Below are positions 16,372 through 27,500 of a stretch of DNA of 64,000 nt, in pieces; positions within the stretch are counted from its first letter, which is position 1, and each line of letters starts with the position of its first letter. The translations under genes and the position numbers were made by a program. Origin of the DNA: Hominilimicola fabiformis (lineage in GTDB: Bacteria > Bacillota > Clostridia > UBA1381); NCBI RefSeq assembly GCF_020687385.1, contig NZ_JAJEQM010000001.1, positions 1 through 64,000 on the forward strand, read 5' to 3'. The notes below the pieces were generated by a model. The model did no database searches. It was not told the origin of the DNA and saw nothing but the letters and a program-made list of their open reading frames with translations.

Positions 16372-19300
16372 ATGAGAAGAATAGGAATACTGTTTTTGAC
16401 CACGGCTATTCTGTTTGTGTTTTGTACAAACAATCTGTGCATGGCTCATGAGAATGACTATTCTCCCACATCTTCCTTAAATCAGGGTTGGCAGCAGGGT
16501 ATAGAGGGCGGCATTGAGGTTGCTCATGCTATATTCGGCGACAAGCCTGAACTAGTTGGTATGACGGCGGAAATAGGCGATGATTCGTCAGAGATTACAG
16601 TTAAGAATTATCTAGGAAAGCAAGGTTGGGTTATTACGCCGAATAAGGGCAATAATGCACGATATATCAATGTGGATATCGATGATTCTATTGCGCACTC
16701 GGTTACGGACGGTCAAAGCTATGCTGTGGCTGTTGAATACTATGATGAAGGACGTTCAAGTCTGACAATTGAGTATGACAGTATGAAGTACCAGCCGATT
16801 ATCCGACAAGAAGCAGGGGAAATGAGCGCAAACACACCGCTTAATGCCTCGGTTAACGCAGGAGAGCGTGAGTATATAATTTTTAACGATACCAAGGTTT
16901 GGCGTAATTATCAGTGGTTTTTGCCAAATCCGAGGTTTGCGAATGAGTTGGACGGATACGATTTCCGTGTAGGGATTTATAGTAAATCTATGGGATATTC
17001 AAGAGGCGGAGAGGTTACGATTTCAGCAATCAGACTATACCGTTTAGATACCGTAAGCCGTATAAATATTACTGCTGATACGGAAAAGCATATAGGTAAT
17101 ATATTTTTTCAGGGCGAGGAAATAGAGCTTAGCGCGAATATTGATAATACAATATATCCTGTTCACTCTCAGGCGGACGGTGGATATGACCTTGATATTG
17201 AATGGACGATACGCGATGAATACGGTACGCTCATTGATACGGCAGAGGATACAGTCAGTGTTGAGCCACTTGATAAACAGAAGGTTACACATAAATTCAA
17301 AGTTGATAAATACGGGATTTACCGCGTAGATATTGAGGCACGTGATACAGAGAAAAAGCTTTACAGCCATTGCGGAACTGAATTTTCCTATGTACGGCAT
17401 GAAAGCGATGATTTTGTGAATAAGCATATGGGTATTCAAATTGCACTTACAAATCCGGAAGATGAACGCATTGTAGAGCTGACGCGGAAAATTGGGATAC
17501 GCAATGTGCGAATGATGCTGTATTATAATAATTTTCGCCGAAGTGCGAATAATTATGAGCCAACGGGAGTGGGAATACCTATGGCGTTTAAGTCGCTTTT
17601 CAGAGCGTTTAAAAATAACGGAATGGAAATTGATATAAATATTCATTCTGCCTCATGGATGGGTGCTCAGTATGCTTTTTCTGAAACAGAGCGTACACCT
17701 CCATATACAAAAGAAGGACTTTGCCGCTGGGCAGATTATTGCCGTATGGTAGCGGATATGTTCGGCGATACGGCTGACCAGTTTGAGATATGGAATGAAT
17801 ATAATCTTGGACCTAATCATAGCTTTAATCTCTCAAATCGTCCCGCATCAGATTATGCCAAGCTGTACGAGGTATCTAAGGCGGCAATCAGAGACGTCAA
17901 CCCTAATATTCCTGTTATCGGATTAAATACTTCCGGTGCACCGATAGAGTGGATTAGCGAAGTGCTGGATACAGGAATAGGGAAGGATATGGATATTTTA
18001 TCCATTCATCCTTATCAATGGGATGGCGACCCTTTAACTTATTCTGTTCGAGACAGAAATTTGGTTAAAATAAAAGAACTGATGAAAAAGTATGGATTGG
18101 AGGACAAACTACTTTGGATAACAGAATATGGATATTCCTCCAACTACGAGGACGTAAATTCTTATTTAGAGCAGGGCGCATACATTGCGCAGGCATATCC
18201 GTTGATTTTATCAACGGGAATTGTTGACAGATATTATCACTATTGTTTGCTTGATAAGAACACAAACATTCGTGCAGACAGAGAAAGCAATTTCGGAATT
18301 ATGCGAGACAGACTGACGTATCCGCTTCCGTATATGGTTCCGTACGGTGCAAAGCCTGCGTACCTCATGGTAAGTCAAATGAACCATATGTATGCTGATT
18401 CAGAATATATAGATGAAATCAAATTAAATGACACGAGTATTATTCTGCGCTTCAAGAATAAGAAAACAGGAAAGCAGTTTGGGGTAATGTACTCCAATCG
18501 GGAGAATGGACAGCTCGCAACGCTGAAGCTGGGAACAGACAAACTAACGCTTTATGACTCTTATGGAAATGCTGAAGAGATAAGTGGGGTAAAAGGTGTT
18601 TACAGTTTTGACCTTAACAAACGCGTACAGTATATTGAAGGAGACTTTACATCATTTGAATGTACTGAGGGTGGCGTTTATCCCGAACAGATCGCTATAC
18701 CGGTAACTTATGGAAAGGACGCAGATATAAAAATCAAAAATTACAGTGGTAAGCCTGTGACTGTTTCTGCCGATGCTTTAGAAGGCAGTGAAGTTAGGAT
18801 AAAAGGGTCAGGAACTATAAATTCCCAAGAAGGGAAGCTTACAATTTCCGCAGGCAAAGCGGTGTCCGGAACAGAGAGAGTTCGTCTGCTGATTACGGGA
18901 GAAAACAAGGTATGGTATAACGGATATATTTATTTAACCTATCAGGAACCTGTTCAGCTTGAATCTGCTCTTACTGCGGTTTCAGATGGCTGGGAAATGC
19001 GATGCAGCATTACAAATACCGGAAATGATATAGTAAAAGGACGACTTACGCTGATTTCTCCAAATGAATGGCATAAAAAAGTACCCGATACCAAGGTTAC
19101 CTTGCTTCCAAATGAAACAAAAGAATTAAAGTTGCGTTTGCCTGTAGGATTAACTGCGGACGAAACACAGGTTGAAACTGCGTTTGTTGTAGACGAGGAA
19201 AGCGGACTTGGCTCTTATATCAGCAAAAACTATAATTTTGCTGCTGCACAGAAGGCAATCAGTCCTATTGTTATAGACGGCAAGGGTAATGAATGGACGG

Positions 19301-19881
19301 ATGGTTTTATGACGCTTAACAGAAATGACCAGTTTAAGAGCTTATTATCGCTGGGAAGCACATATGCAGGTCCTGATGATTTAAGCTGTCAGGCTGCGGT
19401 TAAATGGGATAAGGATAATTTATATTTTTATGCAGATGTAACGGATAATATTCATTTTGCAAGTGGCTGCACGCCTGTAAACTGCTGGAGTATGGACAGT
19501 ATTCAGCTTGCACTTGTATATGACCCTGAGGACAAGCTTGCAAAGAGTGAGTTTGAGGAATTTGCAATGTGCCTTTTAGACGATAAGCCTACGATATACC
19601 GACATAAAACAACCTTTACAGGTGATGGAGATTATACAAGTATATCCGACAGCGAGCTTGCTATAGTACGAGAGGGACTGCATACATATTATGAGCTGCG
19701 TGTGCCTTGGAAGTCATTAATGCCCGAATTGCAGGAAATTCAGCCGGGAACGGAACTGAAATTCTCTATGGTAATCAATGAAAACGACGGCGTCGGACGT
19801 GTGGGCTATATGACCTACGGCGAGGGTATTGTCGGAACAAAGGACAGCACTAAGTTCAAGAGATTGTATATAAGGGAATAG
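16372..19881 (+). CDS. exported clan-A glycoside hydrolase with CBM9-like C-terminus
   Basis: The protein has 1169 residues. A signal peptide covers about 1-25. Residues 30-340 are beta-rich (a carbohydrate-binding-like domain near the start, then an Ig-like segment). Residues 350-690 form a TIM barrel of the GH39/GH5/GH42 type, with the acid/base glutamate in FEIWNEYN (about residue 475) and the nucleophile glutamate in WITEYGYSS (about 585). Residues 960-1165 match a CBM9-like sugar-binding domain (PIVIDGKGNEW, DNLYFYADVTDN, YYELRVPWKSL). It should cut a polysaccharide outside the cell. The GH family is not certain. It is in an operon with the transporter. Confidence 0.75.
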   Translation: MRRIGILFLTTAILFVFCTNNLCMAHENDYSPTSSLNQGWQQGIEGGIEVAHAIFGDKPELVGMTAEIGDDSSEITVKNYLGKQGWVITPNKGNNARYINVDIDDSIAHSVTDGQSYAVAVEYYDEGRSSLTIEYDSMKYQPIIRQEAGEMSANTPLNASVNAGEREYIIFNDTKVWRNYQWFLPNPRFANELDGYDFRVGIYSKSMGYSRGGEVTISAIRLYRLDTVSRINITADTEKHIGNIFFQGEEIELSANIDNTIYPVHSQADGGYDLDIEWTIRDEYGTLIDTAEDTVSVEPLDKQKVTHKFKVDKYGIYRVDIEARDTEKKLYSHCGTEFSYVRHESDDFVNKHMGIQIALTNPEDERIVELTRKIGIRNVRMMLYYNNFRRSANNYEPTGVGIPMAFKSLFRAFKNNGMEIDINIHSASWMGAQYAFSETERTPPYTKEGLCRWADYCRMVADMFGDTADQFEIWNEYNLGPNHSFNLSNRPASDYAKLYEVSKAAIRDVNPNIPVIGLNTSGAPIEWISEVLDTGIGKDMDILSIHPYQWDGDPLTYSVRDRNLVKIKELMKKYGLEDKLLWITEYGYSSNYEDVNSYLEQGAYIAQAYPLILSTGIVDRYYHYCLLDKNTNIRADRESNFGIMRDRLTYPLPYMVPYGAKPAYLMVSQMNHMYADSEYIDEIKLNDTSIILRFKNKKTGKQFGVMYSNRENGQLATLKLGTDKLTLYDSYGNAEEISGVKGVYSFDLNKRVQYIEGDFTSFECTEGGVYPEQIAIPVTYGKDADIKIKNYSGKPVTVSADALEGSEVRIKGSGTINSQEGKLTISAGKAVSGTERVRLLITGENKVWYNGYIYLTYQEPVQLESALTAVSDGWEMRCSITNTGNDIVKGRLTLISPNEWHKKVPDTKVTLLPNETKELKLRLPVGLTADETQVETAFVVDEESGLGSYISKNYNFAAAQKAISPIVIDGKGNEWTDGFMTLNRNDQFKSLLSLGSTYAGPDDLSCQAAVKWDKDNLYFYADVTDNIHFASGCTPVNCWSMDSIQLALVYDPEDKLAKSEFEEFAMCLLDDKPTIYRHKTTFTGDGDYTSISDSELAIVREGLHTYYELRVPWKSLMPELQEIQPGTELKFSMVINENDGVGRVGYMTYGEGIVGTKDSTKFKRLYIRE

Positions 19882-19903
19882 AAAAAAAGAGAGGAGAGAG
19901 AAA

Positions 19904-22900
19904 ATGAAAAAGACTTTTTTGAAATTGACATCGGCTTTAACGGCTTTTTGTCTGATATTCGGTACTGTTGCCTCGGCTGCGGCAGTTCAAAGCGGAGGAA
20001 CTGAAACAGACTACAACTACTACTGGTGTCAGGATTTTAACGATTTACCTGAGGGAACTCAGAAGTCAGGCGGTTTTGCAAGATGGTGGGGCGGAACAGT
20101 GGGACGCTATACTGTAAATGAGGAAACGAGCGATTATGCCATAAAATTTACATCATCAGGAAATGGAGTTATGCCTATTGACGAAATGAATGGAGCTGTT
20201 ACACAGAAAATGCCCCAATTTGATTTTTCAAAGGGTTCAATGGTATTATCGTATGATTTTATGGTTTTGACTGACGGAAACTTTTATTTTGCTATAAGAA
20301 GCAGCGCAGAGGGTACAACAAATCCAAATGCGGGTGATAATGATTTGTTTCACGGTGTAAGATTTAAAGATGGCACCGTGTATGGCTATGACTATAACCT
20401 TGTTGGTGCAAACACGAAGGTTGACGAAGTTGCCGGAACAAAATCCGACCCTAACAGCGCAATGGTTTCAACAGGAAAAACGTATGATCTAAATAAAAAA
20501 TATCAAATTCAGATTTCTATTTCATACAATGACAGCAATGGTATAATGACGGCTAAATATTATCTTGACGGTGAACCTTTAATGAATGTAAAAACCAACG
20601 AATTGTTGGAATATAAGTTTACAGACGAAGATAAAACAAAGATGCAAAATATGATGAACAGTAAGCTGTACTGGCGTTTTAATGCTCCGGTAAAAAACTC
20701 TGAATGCGTTATAGACAATCTGACTGTTCGCAGTGAGGGTAAGACGGATTTGCCGCTTGTAGGCTGGATAGGAGCAAATACTCAAGTCGCAAGTATAGAA
20801 TATACGGACACGGCGAAATATGACCCCGATTGCAAGCCGTCAGGTTATCCAAGGGCAATAAATAAAATTACGGCGTCACAGACTGAGCTTTCAGACGACA
20901 ATGAGTATTATACGCTTACAAAATATGATGCGGTAGACAATCCTCTGCTTTTAAAAGCAGGAACTCCTGCTAAATCAAAGGTCGGCTGGAAGAGCAATAA
21001 CGGAATGAACGTAAGTGGACTGGATATTACTAGCAACAATGAATTTTATATTTTAAAGCTAAAGGATAATTCACTTATTACAAATCTTGCGGGCGAGGCT
21101 GTAAGCAGTCCGTACATATGCTTGTGCCGTGCAGCTATGGGGAGTAAAACGATTGTTGCAAGAGAAACTGAAATACTCGACGGAAGCGGCAATACAATTA
21201 CGCTTGACGCTGACGGCAAGCTACCCACAAATGCGAAGGCTATACGCTTTATAACCGCACCGCAGCTCAGCGATGGTTATCTTAGTGCGGAAAATGTAAA
21301 AATGACAGGCACGGACGGCAAAAACTTTACGGGTGAGCAGTCGGAAACAGAACCGAATGTATGGACAATAAATATAACTGAAGATTTAACCGAGGGTACT
21401 GAATATACCGTTACCTTAGGCGATTTTTCACAGACTATAACGACAACAGGCAAGGAACCGCCGAGCGAAGATGCGGCGGTTACAAGCGGAGGACAGGGAA
21501 CGGAGTACGGTTATTATTGGAACCAAAATTTTAACGCTCTGCCTGAGGATATGAGTAAGGCGAAGTCGGTAAGAAAAGTTAATGCAGATTTAACGCGTGC
21601 AAACGCTGATGAAGGCGATTATTCTCTTAACATTACAGCTACAAACAGTGCGTTTGCAATTATTGACAATAATAAATCTGTCACAAAACCACTGCCTAAA
21701 TTCGATTTTTCAAAAGGACCAATGATTTTGTCTTTTGATGTAACAATGAATAATTTAACCTCACCGTTTTATCTTGTGTTAAGAAGCAGTGAAGATGCGG
21801 ATACGGATATGCTCGGAATTATCAGAATACAAAACACAGGAAGAATTTGCGGCTACACAAAGAAGGCAGATTTAGCGACTGATTATGCCACAAAAGCAGC
21901 TGATTTGAGCTTTACGGCTTCAAATAAAATAGCAACTGAGGGGACTACATATCACATACAAACAGCACTTGTATATGATGAAGAAAATCAGGTTTTGACA
22001 GTAAAGCAATACTTAAACGGTGAACCTATGACTCTTAAAGATACGTCAACACCAATAGAATACAAGTATCAGGCTGTTGATAAAACGACAATGAATTCGC
22101 TTTTAAGCGGCGATATGTTTATGCGCTTTGCAGTACCGACAAAAGGCGGCTCTGTAAAAATTGATAATATAACACTGCGAAGTGAGGGTACAATGAATAT
22201 AGACGGTGTCAGCTATATTTCGCCTGGTGATACAAAGGCAAATATCATCTTTACCGATAATGCAAGTTATGCACCTGAGAATAGTCCGTCAAGCTATGTG
22301 GTTGCGTCAAATGCCATTCCTTTAAATCAGAATTTGACGGGTGATAACGATTATTATACACTTACAAAATACAGTGCGGATAATCCTTTGTTACTTAAAG
22401 CAGGAACGGCTGCCGCATCAAAAGTCAGTGGAAAGGGTAACAGTGGAATGACCATAAGCGGACTTGATATTGCAAATGACAGAGAATTTTATATATTAAA
22501 GCTGAAATCTCCGTCGGCTGTAACGAGTTTTGCGGGTGATGAGCCTCAGAATATGTATAGCTGTATTCGTCGTGCGGCATTGGGTGAAGGAACGATTGCC
22601 GCAAGGGAAACTATAATACTCGACGGTGACGGAAAAACTCTTACGCTTGATTCAAGGGACAGACTTCCTGCGAGTACAAAAACGATAAAATTCATTACTT
22701 CCAAATATGTGGATTTAACCGCAGATAAGGTTAAAATGACAGGCGAGGACGGCAAAAGCTTTACGGGCGAGCAGTCGACTGATGAGCCTAATGTCTGGAC
22801 AATAAATATTGACGAGTTAAGCGAGCTTACGGATTACACCATAACGCTCGGCGACTTCTCGCAAACTGTCAGAACAGACGGCTATGACCCTAATGCGTTT

Positions 22901-24523
22901 TACTGGTACGAAGGCTTTGACAACTATGACGGAAGCACATTACCAAATGGATTTTCGCAACCGGGAATGGGAATTTCCTTTACAAAAACTGAAATAAGCG
23001 GAAATCCGGCATTAAAATATGTGAATGAGTACATACCGGAAAACTCGGGAACATCTAATTTCTCGATTAAAGGTACAGAACCTCTTGATTTTTCAAAAGG
23101 CGCATTGCTTTTATCCTACGATGTAACACCACAGTCAAATCTTACATGGCTTGGAGATGGTGCTAAATCAAATATACTTATACCAACTCTTAGGATAGGA
23201 AGTACGGAAATTTCGCAGCTTTCAATAATTGAACACGGCGGAATTAAAGCGGCGTATAAAACAGCGCCGACTGCATGGGGCAGAAGTGCATACTTAACAG
23301 GCTGGGAAAACAATACTCTTGTTGCAGACACAACCGTTAAATTTCAACTGCTTTTGGAAAAAGAAGGTAATAAGATTACGGCAACACAATATATAAATGA
23401 GAAGCCTGTTTATTACACACTCTCAGATGAAGCAAAGCTCGCTTCCGTAACCGTTGACATAACTGAGGAGGAGCTTGCAAAGGAATGGACGCTGACGATG
23501 GCAGGCAGACGTTTCCCGAATGGATTGGTATTTGACAATTTCCATATTACCACCGTGGACGGAGTGAAAGCCGGCGATGAGATAACAATTGAGGATAATG
23601 CAGTTACGGCACAGATAAATTTGGAAAACACGCTCCAATTTTCAGAGGATGCTCCGTCTATTGTAAAGGAAATAAAAATGCTTAATACTGTGGTATCATC
23701 TGATTTTAGGATTAAAAAGTATAATATAGCAACTGACCCACTTTTGTTAAACGGAGAAAACGTTTCAGGCTTTGACATTAACAACACAGGCAACGCATTT
23801 GTATTGAGCAGATTACCCGAACGCAAAAGCGGTGAAATATTTGTTATTGAGCTTTCTGACATATCGAAAATCCAGACCTTGGTCGGAAAGAAAATTGATA
23901 CAACAGTATTTAAGGCAGGAGCAAATCCTGGCGGTCTGAAAAAGACAAGACTTTTAGACAGCGAAGGTGATCAGATGCAGGCAGAAAATGGAATTGTGTC
24001 GCCTGCATTAGCTAAAATGGAATTGATATTTACTAAAAATACCAAGATTGAAGCATTGCCGACTATTACAAACGCGGAAAAGAATTATAGTCTGACGGCA
24101 GTATTGGGTGAGGACGGCATTTACCGCTTTGACTTTACTGGTGACGGCGCAACGCTTTCACCAAATACGGTTTATACCGTGACATATGGCGATACCTCTG
24201 CACAGCTTACAACGGGAGAAGGCATCGTACAGTCAGCCGTTCCTGTTATTGATTCAGACGGTAAGGCAAGCACCATAATAACCAATACATCAGAAACAGC
24301 GACAAATGTTTATATAATAAGCGCTTATTATAACAGTGAGGAAGATATAGTAAGTGCTGTGAAATATGAGAAGTTTACTGTAGGCGCAGGTAAAACAGAA
24401 AATATTTCTATGAGTGAAGCGCACAGCGCACCGACAGAGTGGGCAGAACAGAGAGTGTTTATATGGGATGGTTTTGAGAAAATGAATCCTTATTGCACTT
24501 ACGGCAGCAGGAAAAATCAATAA
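19904..24523 (+). CDS. giant exported protein with three repeated modules
   Basis: The protein has 1539 residues. A signal peptide ends near residue 28. Three tandem modules of about 430-490 residues follow. Each begins with an aromatic opening (YYWCQDFN, YYWNQNFN, FYWYEGFDN), a jelly-roll-like stretch containing FDFSKG or LDFSKG, an identical-style YTLTKY or RIKKYN segment, and an Ig-like end with TVTLGDFSQT. No catalytic motif, SLH domain or LPXTG was seen. The modules look like laminin-G/concanavalin-type binding domains. It probably binds the target glycan outside the cell; the function is inferred from context. Confidence 0.55.
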   Translation: MKKTFLKLTSALTAFCLIFGTVASAAAVQSGGTETDYNYYWCQDFNDLPEGTQKSGGFARWWGGTVGRYTVNEETSDYAIKFTSSGNGVMPIDEMNGAVTQKMPQFDFSKGSMVLSYDFMVLTDGNFYFAIRSSAEGTTNPNAGDNDLFHGVRFKDGTVYGYDYNLVGANTKVDEVAGTKSDPNSAMVSTGKTYDLNKKYQIQISISYNDSNGIMTAKYYLDGEPLMNVKTNELLEYKFTDEDKTKMQNMMNSKLYWRFNAPVKNSECVIDNLTVRSEGKTDLPLVGWIGANTQVASIEYTDTAKYDPDCKPSGYPRAINKITASQTELSDDNEYYTLTKYDAVDNPLLLKAGTPAKSKVGWKSNNGMNVSGLDITSNNEFYILKLKDNSLITNLAGEAVSSPYICLCRAAMGSKTIVARETEILDGSGNTITLDADGKLPTNAKAIRFITAPQLSDGYLSAENVKMTGTDGKNFTGEQSETEPNVWTINITEDLTEGTEYTVTLGDFSQTITTTGKEPPSEDAAVTSGGQGTEYGYYWNQNFNALPEDMSKAKSVRKVNADLTRANADEGDYSLNITATNSAFAIIDNNKSVTKPLPKFDFSKGPMILSFDVTMNNLTSPFYLVLRSSEDADTDMLGIIRIQNTGRICGYTKKADLATDYATKAADLSFTASNKIATEGTTYHIQTALVYDEENQVLTVKQYLNGEPMTLKDTSTPIEYKYQAVDKTTMNSLLSGDMFMRFAVPTKGGSVKIDNITLRSEGTMNIDGVSYISPGDTKANIIFTDNASYAPENSPSSYVVASNAIPLNQNLTGDNDYYTLTKYSADNPLLLKAGTAAASKVSGKGNSGMTISGLDIANDREFYILKLKSPSAVTSFAGDEPQNMYSCIRRAALGEGTIAARETIILDGDGKTLTLDSRDRLPASTKTIKFITSKYVDLTADKVKMTGEDGKSFTGEQSTDEPNVWTINIDELSELTDYTITLGDFSQTVRTDGYDPNAFYWYEGFDNYDGSTLPNGFSQPGMGISFTKTEISGNPALKYVNEYIPENSGTSNFSIKGTEPLDFSKGALLLSYDVTPQSNLTWLGDGAKSNILIPTLRIGSTEISQLSIIEHGGIKAAYKTAPTAWGRSAYLTGWENNTLVADTTVKFQLLLEKEGNKITATQYINEKPVYYTLSDEAKLASVTVDITEEELAKEWTLTMAGRRFPNGLVFDNFHITTVDGVKAGDEITIEDNAVTAQINLENTLQFSEDAPSIVKEIKMLNTVVSSDFRIKKYNIATDPLLLNGENVSGFDINNTGNAFVLSRLPERKSGEIFVIELSDISKIQTLVGKKIDTTVFKAGANPGGLKKTRLLDSEGDQMQAENGIVSPALAKMELIFTKNTKIEALPTITNAEKNYSLTAVLGEDGIYRFDFTGDGATLSPNTVYTVTYGDTSAQLTTGEGIVQSAVPVIDSDGKASTIITNTSETATNVYIISAYYNSEEDIVSAVKYEKFTVGAGKTENISMSEAHSAPTEWAEQRVFIWDGFEKMNPYCTYGSRKNQ

Positions 24524-24559
24524 TATTGTGCATAAAGCATTAGGTAGGAGGATAATTCA

Positions 24560-27500
24560 ATGAAAAGAATCAGTTTTTTATTTACCGTATTACTCTGTAT
24601 GCTTTTACCTGTTTCGGTATATGCGGCGGCAGAGGCGGGAATGTTCGATGCAGATGCGCGGCTCACAGTTACAGGAACTGCACCGAGCGGAACGGCTGAT
24701 GTTTCCGTTTCTGTCCTCGACAATAATTTTACAATACAAGATGCTGATAATGTTAAAGACGGAGCAGTAGTTTATACAAACCAGATAAAGCCAAATAAAG
24801 ACGGAGAATTTTCACTGCAGATAAATCTGAAGGATTGTCCTACCGGAGAATATCGTATTCGGGTATATCAAAAAGGCGAGAAACTGATTGATGTTATCCG
24901 TCCTTACGCAGAACAAGATGACAACAGAACAGCCATTGAAGGTTTAAACCAAGCGGCGGTTTCGGGAGTAAATGACGTTGAGGAATATATAAAGCAAAAC
25001 CGTGTTAAACTGCAATTTGTATCACCGTTTGACGGTACTGTAAATTCTGCAGTTATTGCAAGGCTTCTTACTGCCGCCGCACCGTTTGATACAAATGACA
25101 AATTATCTTGTGTAAGTGCTTATCAGCGTGCGGCAGTTGCCGCAACCGTATCAGACGGCAAAATAACTAATCTGATGGATTATTCGGCTATGATAAAGCC
25201 AATGAACGAGAATCCTATGAAAAAGGTTTTATCGGCAGATTATGTAACAGATACTGCAAAGTCGCAACTGGCGCAATTTTTATGCGGACTTGCACCGTTC
25301 AATTCTTTGGACAGCTTTGACTTGGCAGTTGCAGACGCACTTATTCTGTCGGTAACAAAAAATCCTACAGGTGCGGGCGATGTAAAAACAGTAATATCAT
25401 CGCTGCGTCCCGGATATAACACAAATCAACTTACCGCAGAAGTGTGCCGAAAGGTGGCATATAGTACATATCATAATTTTAACGAGCTGAGCGAAGCAAT
25501 AACTAAAGCACAAAACAGTAGTGTAAGCGAAAAAGGCGGTAATTCCGGCAGTTCCGGCGTAGGAAAAGTCCCTGTAACAGTATTGGGCGGCGGAACCCCT
25601 GTTCCAAAGACGGATTCTACAAATTATGGAAATAAGACAGATATAAAAGATGAAACCGTTGATAGCTTTAAAGATATGGAGAGCTTTGAGTGGGCAGAAA
25701 GTGCAGTCAACAAACTGTTTTCCGAAGGTATCGTGAGCGGAGACGGCTTAGGTTATTTCAGACCTGAGGATAATATCACACGTGAGGAATTTGTTAAAAT
25801 GCTGGTTCTGACCTTTGATATATCATCTGCGCATCAGGAGAATATGACATTTAATGATGTAGTAAGTGATGAATGGTATTACCCTTATTTGCAGACGGCA
25901 TTCCAAGGTGGTATTGTAAAGGGAATAAGCGAATATACTTTTGGTGTAGGAATGTCTGTTTCAAGACAGGACGCTGCCGCACTTATAAGCCGTGCTATGA
26001 AGCTTACTGATAAATATAATGCGGATGCGGAATTATTTACTGACGAGGCTGATATTTCAGACTATGCGTTAAAATCAGTTAAGATTTTAAGGCAAATGGG
26101 AATTATAAGCGGATATGAGGATGGCTCCTTCAGACCGCTTGGGACAATAACACGTGCAGAAGCAGCAAAAATGCTTTATGAGGGCTGGACGAATGAAACC
26201 GAATATGTTTCGGTTTCATCGCCGTCCGATACAAGCGTTACAGAAAAAGAAGCAGATGATTTTGCATTTGAACTTATGAAAAAACTGGGAATATTCAGCG
26301 AGGATATTTCTTATCAGGGCAAGGTCAATCAGACTGTTTCGCGCGGTGAATTTGCTATATATCTTGCACGTATGCTGAAGTCGGATAATATTACAGGCAA
26401 CGGCACAAATGAATTTATAGATGTGTCGGAGGATAATGATTTAAGCATAGCATTGTCGGGACTTAAATCAATGGGAATTGTCAAACCGGACGAAAACGGT
26501 AAATTTCGTCCGAATGACACTCTGACAGTAAGGGAAATGTCGGAAATGCTTATAAGAAGCTTCAGAAGCGCAGATATAAATGCACTTGCGGAAAGCTTAG
26601 ACAATAATTATCTTTCGACGGCAGTACAGCTTAATATGTTAAAGGGAATATCTAATTTTGATACGGCAACATTTGGCGACTGCGTTGTTATGATGTACAA
26701 TACACTTCATACAGAATACAGACATAATTACGGCGAAACGAAAAGCACTCTTTTGAAGGATATTTATGATATTGAATATATAAAGGGACGTGTAACCGCT
26801 AACTGCTTTACTGAAATTTCGGGTACACGGACTAATGATATAGAAAAAATCGGTATAGATGGTGTAAACTATATTTGTAATGATGAAGCACTTCATGAAC
26901 TTTTGGGCTATCATTTGATTGTTTATTATACTGAAGAAAATGACGAGCGTAGTATTGTTTTTTATCGCACAGATGATAAAACATCAGTAGTGAGAATTGA
27001 TGCGGAGAATATTGAAAAATATTCTGATTTTACGCTTTTCTATTATAATGGACGAAAAACTGCAAAGATAAAAATCGGACGAGATACTGCGATTATTTAT
27101 AACGGTATGGTGTTAGAAACTGATTATGACAGTGCGTTTAATATTGATACAGGTTCTGTTACGATAATTTCGTCCGGAAATGTGGATACAGTGATTATTG
27201 AAACTTATGATACCGTTCGCGTAACGGGTATTGACGTATCAAGAAAAAAGGTATATGCTGAAAGAATAGAGGATGGTTCTGAGGAAGAACTTGACTTTAA
27301 TAAGGATTCAGATAAATGGATATTCTTTAAAAGCTATCCCTACGGCAAGGAAGTAAATGAGAATATGTTGCTCGCGGGTGATATTCTCTGCGTTTCAAAA
27401 TCTTTTGACGGCTCATATATCAGAGGTTGGCAATGCAGTCAAACCGTAAGCGGTAAGGTGGAGAAAGTGGCAGGCAATACAGATGACAGATGGGTAACGA

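Noticed and set aside
17044-17646. 200-codon minus-strand ORF
   Set aside because: It is antisense to the exported glycoside hydrolase, has no ribosome site, and its Ile/Tyr/Cys/Arg-rich composition is typical of shadow frames.
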